DNA of 5,623 nucleotides, from positions 1-5,623 of the forward strand of contig JANNHY010000147.1 of the NCBI GenBank assembly GCA_031404635.1. Direction: 5' to 3'. Origin of the DNA: JAENVT01 sp031404635 (lineage in GTDB: Bacteria; Actinomycetota; Acidimicrobiia; Acidimicrobiales; Ilumatobacteraceae). Under the pieces are notes generated by a model. That model saw nothing but the letters and a program-made list of their open reading frames with translations, searched no databases and was not told the DNA's origin. Made by a program: the position numbers and the translations under genes. This document shows, piece after piece, positions 1 to 5,623 of this stretch; position 1 is the first letter of the stretch, and the number at the start of each line of letters is the position of its first letter.

Positions 1-213
1 GACGCAGTCATCCGCCACGGAGTGGTCGACGCCCGCCTACTGACCGAGGAACTCGACGTGTCGGCAGGCGGCGCCACGACCGCGATCGAACAGCTCGTCG
101 AGATCGGCGCGCTCACCCAGATCGGCAGCGGAAGCCGCAACCGCCGATTCGCGGCACCCGCCGTCCTCGACGCGCTCGACGCGTACGCCCGCTGGATCGC
201 CCGCCGCACCTGA
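1..213 (+). CDS. C-terminal winged-helix end of a probable Fic-family protein (5' end outside window)
   Basis: The frame is open from base 1 and stops with TGA at 211-213, giving the last 70 residues of a longer protein; the GTG at 22 is an internal codon, not a credible start. The fragment reads as a winged helix-turn-helix: a helix around LLTEELDVS, a recognition helix around ATTAIEQLVEIG, then a wing strand pair around ALTQIGSGSRNRRFAA, and a closing helix VLDALDAYARWIARR. In actinobacterial Fic (AMP-transferase-type) proteins such a wHTH commonly follows the catalytic domain, with the same 'SG-R-R-NR-(F/Y/W)-A' wing and a 'VLDALDAFA' tail. The catalytic HPFxxGNGR motif would lie upstream and cannot be seen, so the Fic assignment rests on tail resemblance only. 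A MarR- or ArsR-like regulator is the main alternative. The 365-bp gap after it suggests it is not co-transcribed with the next gene. Confidence 0.55.
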   Translation, partial: DAVIRHGVVDARLLTEELDVSAGGATTAIEQLVEIGALTQIGSGSRNRRFAAPAVLDALDAYARWIARRT

Positions 214-510
214 CCGACACCGAGGCAGTACGCAATCGTCATGGACAGCTGCAACTGTGAGGGAGCCACGTCGGCTGCGGTGGAGGGGACGACCAGCGTC
301 AGGCGGCTCGACCCGAAGGCCTGTTGTCGATCGTCGACCCGTCCGCGGCGGCGACCGCGGTCTGGTGCTCAGTGGGCTCCCACCGGCGTCGGTCGACGAT
401 CGCCTCAAGTTCCTCACGGATCTCGAGCGCGATCAGAGGATCGGACGGCCACGCTAAGCCGCGAACCCATCGCCGGGTGTAGGGCCGACGCTTCATTCTG
501 CGGGATCTCT
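214..510. other. Intergenic region, no convincing gene; weak 65-codon minus-strand ORF
   Basis: About 300 bp separate the wHTH gene from the hxlR promoter region. Forward frames here give only Arg/Pro/Ser-rich translations with no recognisable domain. On the minus strand a frame from ATG at 496 down to TGA at 299 encodes 65 residues, including a plausible helix (DPLIALEIREELEAIVDRR); about 78% of its codons end in G or C by my count, which is what a coding frame in this DNA would show. It has no clear ribosome binding site and I do not recognise the product. It lies divergent to hxlR, where HxlR targets often sit, so it may be a gene remnant or small gene, but chance is equally possible. Confidence 0.3.
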
Positions 511-511
511 T

Positions 512-578
512 AGTTCTTATCACGAACTCAGACGATAGTTGAGGCGAGGTGGATCTGTCAAGAGAACTCAGATAGCAT
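512..578 (+). promoter_or_regulatory. hxlR promoter with repeated GAACTCAGA motif (candidate autoregulatory operator)
   Basis: The nonamer GAACTCAGA occurs at 524-532 and again at 564-572, exactly 40 bp apart, close to four helical turns, so both copies would face the same side of the DNA. The first copy is half of an inverted repeat, AGTTC at 512-516 and GAACT at 524-528, separated by 7 bp. Each copy is preceded by a related TATCAC / TGTCAA string. A TAGCAT hexamer at 573-578 fits the actinobacterial TANNNT -10 pattern and sits 6 bp before ATG 585, the spacing expected for a leaderless transcript. The second motif copy abuts this -10 box. I see no good -35. Binding by the HxlR protein itself is an inference. 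Confidence 0.45.
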
Positions 579-1073
579 GTGACCATGGTCGCACCCAAGC
601 CACGGACGCCGATCGATGCGGGCAACTGCTCGATTATCGGGGCCGTCGACGCGCTTGGCGACGTGTGGTCGATCCTCGTGTTGCGCGAGTTGTTCCTCGG
701 TATTCGTCGTTTCAACGACATCCAGGGCGATCTGGGTATCTCCCGCAGCGTCCTCGCAGCCCGTTTGGCCCGGCTCGTGGAACTAGGCGTCGTTCGTACC
801 GTCGCCTATCAGGAGCCGGGCGATCGTGTGCGTCACGAGTATCGGCCAACACGCAAAGGGGTCGGGTTGCTGCCGTTGCTCGTGACATTGAAGACGTGGG
901 GCGACGAGCACCTCAACCTCGGCGTCGAGACGGTTCGTATCACCGAGCGCGAATCCGGCGAGGATGTGCGAGTCGAATTCCGGACTGTGAGCGGCAAGCA
1001 GGTACAGCCCAACCAACTCGTTGCCCAGCAGATATCACCCGCAGTCGTGGCCGGAGTCCGCCGGAACCGATAG
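579..1073 (+). CDS. HxlR-family winged-helix transcriptional regulator
   Basis: A complete 164-residue protein from GTG 579, or 162 residues from ATG 585. I favour ATG 585 because a TAGCAT -10 box lies 6 bp upstream and no Shine-Dalgarno sequence serves either start. HxlR proteins are dimeric MarR-like DNA-binding regulators, often redox- or aldehyde-responsive. The family pattern is clear (GTG numbering): the N-terminal Cys17 in NCSII, the GDVWSILVLRELFLG helix at 27-41, RFNDIQ at 44-49, the recognition helix in ISRSVLAARLARLVELG at 54-70, the wing with HEYRPTRKG at 86-94, and the dimer helix LLPLLVTLKTWGDEHL at 97-112. Residues 113-164 form a tail that in many actinobacterial relatives carries paired cysteines; here there are none, so Cys17 is the only cysteine and the only candidate redox switch. 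The target is unknown: no divergent partner gene is evident, and its promoter repeats suggest self-control. Confidence 0.93.
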   Translation: MTMVAPKPRTPIDAGNCSIIGAVDALGDVWSILVLRELFLGIRRFNDIQGDLGISRSVLAARLARLVELGVVRTVAYQEPGDRVRHEYRPTRKGVGLLPLLVTLKTWGDEHLNLGVETVRITERESGEDVRVEFRTVSGKQVQPNQLVAQQISPAVVAGVRRNR

Positions 1074-1222
1074 CTGAGCACGACCCGAATCCTCACGCCG
1101 CCGGGGAGCCGCACCGTTGTCTGCTTCGTCATGCACTGTTGATATCACGACACCACGTGCGCGAACAGGGCGATGTCGACACGGTGACCTTGCTTTCACG
1201 CCACGATTGACGACAAACTGGT

Positions 1223-1245
1223 GGTCGATTCTCCACGAATCGACC
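1223..1245 (+). promoter_or_regulatory. Perfect inverted repeat / leader hairpin before the secreted-protein gene
   Basis: GGTCGATTC at 1223-1231 and GAATCGACC at 1237-1245 are perfect reverse complements with a 5-base loop TCCAC. The element lies 29 bp before the ATG at 1275 and no T run follows it. As RNA it would make a 9-bp stem upstream of the Shine-Dalgarno sequence; as DNA it would be a near-palindromic protein site. A second, shorter pairing (CGAA at 1236-1239 with TTCG at 1247-1250) overlaps its right arm and could compete with it. Function is not known; a terminator for hxlR is less likely given the missing T run. Confidence 0.5.
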
Positions 1246-1264
1246 GTTCGGGCACAGAGCAGTC

Positions 1265-1270
1265 GGGAGA
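1265..1270 (+). promoter_or_regulatory. Shine-Dalgarno sequence for the secreted Ig-like protein
   Basis: GGGAGA ends 4 bases before ATG 1275. It decides the start: the in-frame GTG at 1221 has no such site, overlaps the hairpin, and would put 18 polar residues ahead of an otherwise standard signal peptide. Confidence 0.65.
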
Positions 1271-1274
1271 CACC

Positions 1275-2837
1275 ATGTCCAAGCGACGATTTCGATCCAC
1301 TTCCCTGATCGCCGGTATCGCCAGCCTGCTGATGATTGCAGTTGTATCGGCGACTCTCACGGAGGTTGTGAAGGCCGCCGTAACGGTGACCCGCGCCGAG
1401 GTCAGTGGAACCAGGCTGCGCATCGAGGGGCGTGCGGCATCCAACCGGCCCATCACGGTCGACGGCGTGCAGATGGCAACCAGCAGCGGCTCCGGGACCT
1501 TCAAGATCGACAGGTCGGGTTACACACGACCGCCTGATTGCACCGTCGACCTCAGTGATGGCACCGTCCCTGCTACCAACGTTCGCCTGTCGGGATGCAC
1601 GACGACCACACCCACATCGTCGACCACAACATCGTCGACCACAACCACGACGACCACAACCACGACTGCACCGCCCGCCTCGGTGACGATCAGCTCGGTC
1701 ACCGTCAACTCGCCGAGCATGCAGGGTGGCACCACCCTCGGTGGATCGGTGATCCTCACGGGTGTGGCGCCCCCTGGCGGCGCTGTTGTCGCTCTGTCGA
1801 GCAGCAACCCGGCCCTCGTTTCGGTTCCGGCGACGGTGACTGTCCCCGCTGGCGTCAACAGCAGCGTGTTCTTCGGCTCGACCGCACAGGTCACGACGAC
1901 GACTTCGGCTGTGATCACAGCGACACACAACGGTTCGACCCGGTCGGTGACGCAAACCCTCACGCCACCGCCGCCGCAGCCCACGGCCTCGTTGGATTCC
2001 GTCGTACTCGATCCGGCGCTCGTTCAGACCGGCACGACCAGCACGAGCGTCACGATCTGGTTCACCGCCCTGACTCCGGTTGGTGGGGCCTTGGTCACGT
2101 TGTCGAGCAGCAACCCGGCGCTCGCCACTGTTCCGGCCAGCGTCGTGGTTCCCGCCTTCAGTTCGTCAGGTGCACTGACTGCGACGATCAATCCAACGGT
2201 GTCGGGCGACGTGACGATCTCGGCGACGTACAACGGCGTGACCCGCAGTGCGGTGCTCACCATCACGACACAATCGTTGTTGCGAATCATCACCGAGTCG
2301 CCGCTGCCGAATGCGCGCATCGGCGAGAACTACGCCGGTTTCATCGAAGCCTGTTGCGGACAAGGGGCTCCGTACACGTGGTCGTTGGTCAGCGGAACCG
2401 TGCCCGACGGATTGAGGTTCGCCGGTAACGATCTGCAACTGACGCGCACGACGGCGGTCACCGGTGTCGCCACGCGCGTGCAGACCACCACGTTCACCGT
2501 GCGAGCTCGAGATGCCCAGGGCAACACCGCCACCAGAACGTTCACGCTCACCGTGGAAGAGGCCAATCCACTGATCATCAACAACGGGACCTCTGTGTTG
2601 ACCAGCGGAAAGGTCGGCGTGGCGTACAACAACGGCCTGTTCCCCCTCGGAGGAGTACCGCCTTGGAGCTGGTCACACGTCGGCGGAATTCTGCCACCCG
2701 GGCTCGCTGTGCAGGCCTCGCCTGGCCGCGTGCTAGGAACGCCGACAACCACAGGCACGTTCACCTTCACCGTCCGAGTCGACGACAGCGCCGGACACTT
2801 CGCCACCGGCCAGTTCACCATCACAATCGCGCCCTGA
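1275..2837 (+). CDS. Secreted modular Ig-like / He_PIG-domain protein with Thr-rich linker
   Basis: A 520-residue protein with no catalytic motif. Residues 1-35 are a Sec signal peptide: KRRFR, then a hydrophobic core LIAGIASLLMIAVVSATL, with likely cleavage after VKA (34) or AA (35). Residues 36-108 form a small beta-rich domain with Cys89 and Cys108, a likely disulfide pair. A Thr/Ser linker runs 109-131. Two homologous Ig-like modules follow at about 137-231 and 238-333, both with the LSSSNPAL-x-x-VPA core and separated by a Pro-rich spacer. Two He_PIG-like (putative Ig, cadherin-like) modules end the protein at about 336-429 and 431-520, seen in PYTWSLVSGTVPDGL, GTPTTTGTFTFTVRVDDSAG and similar strings. 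The first He_PIG module carries a vicinal pair Cys360-Cys361. There is no LPXTG signal or C-terminal membrane helix, so it is probably released or loosely wall-held. A role in adhesion or surface binding is inferred from architecture only. Confidence 0.9.
   Translation: MSKRRFRSTSLIAGIASLLMIAVVSATLTEVVKAAVTVTRAEVSGTRLRIEGRAASNRPITVDGVQMATSSGSGTFKIDRSGYTRPPDCTVDLSDGTVPATNVRLSGCTTTTPTSSTTTSSTTTTTTTTTTAPPASVTISSVTVNSPSMQGGTTLGGSVILTGVAPPGGAVVALSSSNPALVSVPATVTVPAGVNSSVFFGSTAQVTTTTSAVITATHNGSTRSVTQTLTPPPPQPTASLDSVVLDPALVQTGTTSTSVTIWFTALTPVGGALVTLSSSNPALATVPASVVVPAFSSSGALTATINPTVSGDVTISATYNGVTRSAVLTITTQSLLRIITESPLPNARIGENYAGFIEACCGQGAPYTWSLVSGTVPDGLRFAGNDLQLTRTTAVTGVATRVQTTTFTVRARDAQGNTATRTFTLTVEEANPLIINNGTSVLTSGKVGVAYNNGLFPLGGVPPWSWSHVGGILPPGLAVQASPGRVLGTPTTTGTFTFTVRVDDSAGHFATGQFTITIAP
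1599..1667 (+). repeat. Low-complexity Thr/Ser codon tract with 15-bp tandem duplication
   Basis: The linker of the secreted protein is encoded almost entirely by ACN and TCG codons. Within it a 15-bp unit (acatcgtcgaccaca) is present twice head to tail at 1614-1628 and 1629-1643. The unit is five codons long, so copy-number change would lengthen or shorten the linker without shifting the frame. Such Thr-rich linkers are common in secreted actinobacterial proteins and are often glycosylated; no glycosylation evidence exists in the sequence. Confidence 0.8.
1683..2273 (+). repeat. Two tandem Ig-like modules with a 19-bp exact DNA repeat
   Basis: The two Ig-like modules of the secreted protein lie at about 1683-1967 and 1986-2273. 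They share a 19-bp identical stretch, tgtcgagcagcaacccggc, at 1795-1813 and 2101-2119, 306 bp (102 codons) apart and in frame. The rest of each module is similar in protein but clearly diverged in DNA, which points to an old internal duplication with one conserved core segment. Confidence 0.75.
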
Positions 2838-2854
2838 CCGGGGCGCTGTCCGGT
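2837..2854. terminator. Weak hairpin in the convergent gap (possible shared terminator)
   Basis: ACCGG at 2837-2841 and CCGGT at 2850-2854 are complementary with an 8-base loop, starting on the last base of the secreted-protein stop codon. Only 41 bp separate the two convergent stop codons, so any terminator must lie here or inside a coding end. There is no T run on either strand and the stem is short, so this is a candidate only. Confidence 0.2.
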
Positions 2855-2878
2855 GTGACATGCGTCTGTCGCCACGTC

Positions 2879-5623
2879 TCACCCGCGCAGCGCGGCCAGC
2901 TCGGCTACGATCCGTTTGGTGCTAACTGGCCGGCTGGTGCCCAGCGATGGTGCGAATATGCTGATACGCAGCTCCTCCAGCATCCAGCCGAGATCGACCA
3001 GCTCGTGGCCGACGTCGCCGGGCGGCAACGATGCGAGCAACGACGAGTACTCGCGTTCGACCTTGCGTACCTCGGCCAACTTGTGGAGGTCTTTCGCTGG
3101 GTTCTCGGGCAGCTTGTCGAGCCGCCGTCTGATGCCGTTGACATAGCGCAGCACGTCGGCGAGGCGGTGCTCGCCGTGGGCGATGACGAACCGGTCGCGA
3201 ACCAACCTGGCCAAGTGTCGCCGCACGTCGGCGACATTCGCCGCGACGGAAGTGCTGATCAGTTTGGCCAGATGCTCCTCGATGTCGGCGGCGAGGGCGA
3301 GGATCTCGGCTGCCGTGCGCAAGGCGATTGCCGATCGCAACGGCAGTTGCTGACGGGCAGTGGCGACGAGCGCGTCGAACTGAGCAGTGGTCCACACGTC
3401 GCCATGCTCGGCGACCAACCGGTCGGCAACGGCGGCGATGCAATCGGTGGCGATGGCGTCGGCGGTCTGTGGCGCGAATCGGGCGAGAATCAGTTTGTCG
3501 CGGTTGGCGAGATGCACTTCCACAGCTCGCTTGCTGACGGGCACGGCCAGCAACAACAGCCGCTTGGCTCCGCCGCGCATCACCCGCTGCTGCAGTTCGG
3601 CCGTGGTGAAGACACGCAGCGAGACGCTGTCGCCATCGTCGAGCAACGCCGGATAGCCATGCACCGTATGGCCGCCGCGCACGGTGTCGACGCGCCGCTG
3701 CAGATCGCCGACATCCCACGTGGTGATGCCGCGACGCTCGCCTACCGGGGTCGCCCTGGCGACGGCCGCCCGAAGCGTGGCCCGCAACTGGCGCTTGACG
3801 TCGTTGAGATCCTTACCGATGCCGACTACAGCATCGGTCTCGTCGTGCACGGCGAACGTGATCCGCAAATGATCGGGCACACGACTGGCATCGAAGGCGC
3901 GAGGCGGCACGCGAACGGTTGGTACTACTGCTTCTACGGCGCGGGCCAGGGCCACCGCCAACGGTTCGTCAGCCACCTCCAACAACCGGTTCGCCGCGGC
4001 GGTCGTCTCGGCTGCGGGGATCAGTTGGCGGCGGATGTCCTTGGGCAGGGTCTGCATCAACGCCGCAACGAGGTCTGCTCGGAAGCCCGGCACCTGCCAG
4101 TCGAACCCGTCGAGGGTCAGCCGGCCCAGCACGGCCAGTGGCACGTGCACCGTGACGCCGTCGTCGGCTGCTCCGGGGTCGAAGCGGTACGTCACCGGCA
4201 AGACCATGTCGGCGTGCGCCCACGTGGTGGGGTAGTGGTTGGCGTCGTTGTCCGACGCCCGGCCCAAGGCCTCGGCGGTCATTGTCAACAGCTCGGGTTC
4301 GACGCGGCGAGCGTCCTTCCACCAGCGGTCGAAATGGCGACTCGACACCACGGCCGCGTCGACGCGCCGGTCGTAGAAGGCGATCACCGCCTCGTCGTCG
4401 ATTGCGTCGGGCTTGCGGGTGCGGTCCTCGCGGGAGCGCAGATCGTCGAGGAACTCGGCATTGTGCTTGATGAAGTCGTGGGTCGACGTCCAATCACCCT
4501 CGACCAGCGCGTGGCGGATGAACATCGTGCGCGCTTCGACGGCGTCGACCCTGTCGTAGCCGATGGTGCGGTTACTGACGATCGGCAAGCCGTACAGCGT
4601 CACCCGTTCACCGACCACGGCGCGCCCGCTGCGAGCATCCCAGCGTGGCTCGCCGTAGCTGTACTTGGTCAGATGCTTGCCGATGGCCTCGGCCCACTCG
4701 GGCTGCACGCTGGCAACAGTGCGGGCCCACAACCGATTGGTCTCGACCAGTTCGGCGGCGATGACCCAGGTCGGCTGCTTGCGCGACAGCACCGAGCCGG
4801 TGCCGATGGCGAACTTCGAGCCGTGCGCGCCGTTGTACTCCGGGCCCTTGTTGCCGGCCGTGCCGTCACGCATCCCGAGGTGGCTGAGCAAACCGGCCAG
4901 CAACGCTTGATGAATATGGTCGGGATGGGCCGCCTCGCTGCCGGGGTGGATGCCCAGCTGACCAGTGACTCGGCGGAGTTGGCTGAACACATCTTGCCAC
5001 TCGCGCACCCGAAGGTAGTTGAGGTACTCGCTGCGACACAGCCGCCGGAATTGGTTGCCGGTCAGTTCCTGCTGCCGCGCCCGCAGGTAGTCCCACAGCT
5101 TGACGAAGGCGATGAAATCGCTGCTCGCTGCGTCGTCGACGACGAACCGGCGGTGCATCTCGTCGGCGGCCTCACGGTGTTCGGCCGGACGCTCGCGCGG
5201 ATCTTGGATGCTCAGGGCCGCGGCGATGACCATCACCTCGCGCACGCAACCGTGGCGGTCGGCTTCCACCACCATCCGGGCCATGCGCGGGTCGATCGGT
5301 AGGCGGGCCAGTTGCCGACCGACCTTGGTCAACCGCCGATCCGTCACCGCTGTCACGGTCGCTGTTATCCCTTTTTTCGAGGTCACAGCCGACACAGCCT
5401 GCAACGCGCCGAGTTCGTCGAGCAGCATGTAGCCGTCGCGGATCGAGCGGCTGTCGGGTGGCTTTATGAACGGAATGGCGGCGACGTCGCCGAGGCCGAG
5501 GTTGGTCATCTGCAAGATGACCGAGGCCAGGCTGGTGCGCAGGATCTCGGGTTCGGTGAACGCCGGGTCGTGCTCAAAGGACGCTGTCCAGATCAGTGCA
5601 TTGACGCCGTATTTCATTTCTTC
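2879..5623 (-). CDS. hrpA: ATP-dependent RNA helicase HrpA, C-terminal part (5' end beyond window)
   Basis: HrpA is a DEAH-box (DExH) RNA helicase; in E. coli it takes part in mRNA processing and in rescue of stalled ribosomes. The frame is open to the window edge; numbered from the first ATG (5617) 912 residues are visible, against roughly 1300 in full-length proteins, so the helicase core is outside. In order: FTEPEILRTSLASVILQMTNLGLGD (20-44) and the winged-helix/HA2 region to about 140, ending in ALSIQDPRERP; RRLCRSEYLNYLRVREW (191-207); an OB-like domain around AGLLSHLGMRDG and EYNGAHGSKFAI (241-271) and WVIAAELVETNRLWAR (284-299); then the long DUF3418 region with LYGLPIV (341-347), FIRHALVEGDW (366-376), HFDRWWKD (428-435), DGVTVHVPL (486-494), VPDHLRITF (580-588), YPALLDDGDSV (655-665), KRLLLL (685-690) and LGWMLEELRISIFA (876-889). 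ATG 5617 is not a natural HrpA start. Oddities: residues 1-13 do not match the family, and 73-93 form a long loop. Confidence 0.96.
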   Translation of the reverse strand, partial: EEMKYGVNALIWTASFEHDPAFTEPEILRTSLASVILQMTNLGLGDVAAIPFIKPPDSRSIRDGYMLLDELGALQAVSAVTSKKGITATVTAVTDRRLTKVGRQLARLPIDPRMARMVVEADRHGCVREVMVIAAALSIQDPRERPAEHREAADEMHRRFVVDDAASSDFIAFVKLWDYLRARQQELTGNQFRRLCRSEYLNYLRVREWQDVFSQLRRVTGQLGIHPGSEAAHPDHIHQALLAGLLSHLGMRDGTAGNKGPEYNGAHGSKFAIGTGSVLSRKQPTWVIAAELVETNRLWARTVASVQPEWAEAIGKHLTKYSYGEPRWDARSGRAVVGERVTLYGLPIVSNRTIGYDRVDAVEARTMFIRHALVEGDWTSTHDFIKHNAEFLDDLRSREDRTRKPDAIDDEAVIAFYDRRVDAAVVSSRHFDRWWKDARRVEPELLTMTAEALGRASDNDANHYPTTWAHADMVLPVTYRFDPGAADDGVTVHVPLAVLGRLTLDGFDWQVPGFRADLVAALMQTLPKDIRRQLIPAAETTAAANRLLEVADEPLAVALARAVEAVVPTVRVPPRAFDASRVPDHLRITFAVHDETDAVVGIGKDLNDVKRQLRATLRAAVARATPVGERRGITTWDVGDLQRRVDTVRGGHTVHGYPALLDDGDSVSLRVFTTAELQQRVMRGGAKRLLLLAVPVSKRAVEVHLANRDKLILARFAPQTADAIATDCIAAVADRLVAEHGDVWTTAQFDALVATARQQLPLRSAIALRTAAEILALAADIEEHLAKLISTSVAANVADVRRHLARLVRDRFVIAHGEHRLADVLRYVNGIRRRLDKLPENPAKDLHKLAEVRKVEREYSSLLASLPPGDVGHELVDLGWMLEELRISIFAPSLGTSRPVSTKRIVAELAALRG

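Larger units (their letters stand above)
1074..1274. other. Intergenic leader between hxlR and the secreted-protein gene
   Basis: These 201 bp hold no credible gene. There is no hairpin followed by a T run after the hxlR stop, so no classical terminator is visible. Isolated -35-like strings occur (TTGATA at 1139-1144, TTGACG at 1207-1212), but neither has a convincing -10 at normal spacing. The two things that stand out are the inverted repeat at 1223-1245 and the Shine-Dalgarno sequence at 1265-1270. The promoter of the downstream gene probably lies here but I cannot place it. Confidence 0.5.

Noticed and set aside
539..1210. A 223-codon + strand frame overlapping hxlR
   Set aside because: It is Arg/Pro/Ser-rich with no domain, while the overlapping frame has every HxlR family hallmark.
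1221..1274. Upstream GTG start at 1221 for the secreted protein
   Set aside because: It would add 18 polar residues before the signal peptide, has no ribosome binding site and overlaps the perfect inverted repeat. ATG 1275 has GGGAGA at good spacing and begins a standard signal peptide.
1599..1667. The ACN/TCG-rich tract considered as a CRISPR or regulatory satellite
   Set aside because: The units are short, have no spacers and keep the reading frame of a Thr/Ser linker, so it is coding low-complexity sequence.
1035..1984. Long minus-strand frames opposite the secreted-protein gene (ending at 1035 and 1520)
   Set aside because: Their translations are Arg/Gly/Cys-rich or poly-Val mirror images of the Thr-rich tract. 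The + strand frame has a signal peptide and recognisable domains.
2663..5302. An 879-codon open frame on the + strand, antisense to nearly all of hrpA and starting inside the secreted-protein gene
   Set aside because: It is in exact codon register opposite hrpA, so it stays open simply because hrpA uses no TTA, CTA or TCA codons between 2879 and 5299, as expected in high-GC DNA. It finally stops at 5300-5302 opposite a CTA Leu codon. The translation has no recognisable domain, while the minus strand matches HrpA along its length.
5362..5380. T6 run after a partial hairpin on the + strand, considered as an intrinsic terminator
   Set aside because: It lies inside the hrpA frame on the opposite strand, no + strand gene leads into it, and the stem is imperfect.

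Overview
The window is a high-GC stretch of bacterial DNA, most likely from an actinobacterium. The secreted protein with a long Thr/Ser linker followed by Ig-like modules, and the TANNNT-type -10 box directly before an ATG, both fit Acidimicrobiia-like Actinobacteria. That placement is an inference from style, not from a marker gene.

Layout, left to right. (1) At 1-213 (+) is the last 70 codons of a gene that starts outside the window; it encodes a winged-helix domain most like the C-terminal end of Fic-family proteins. (2) A gap of about 365 bp follows. It holds no convincing gene, only a weak 65-codon minus-strand reading frame, and ends in a repeat-rich promoter region. (3) At 579-1073 (+) is a complete HxlR-family transcription regulator, probably made from a leaderless mRNA starting at ATG 585. 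(4) A 201-bp gap carries a perfect 9-bp-arm inverted repeat. (5) At 1275-2837 (+) is a secreted, modular protein: signal peptide, small two-cysteine N-terminal domain, Thr-rich linker, two related Ig-like modules and two He_PIG-like modules. (6) At 2879 to the right edge (-), convergent with the previous gene, is the C-terminal two thirds of the RNA helicase HrpA.

The genes do not form one pathway or operon. The regulator may control itself, since a 9-bp motif occurs twice in its promoter 40 bp apart. The secreted protein has its own leader, and hrpA is a separate unit read in the opposite direction. I see no mobile element, tRNA, rRNA or CRISPR array. I do not see a clear undescribed system. 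The points most worth a second look are the hxlR promoter architecture, the HrpA sequence at the right edge (which stops matching the family exactly where helicase motif VI should be), and the hairpin before the secreted-protein gene.
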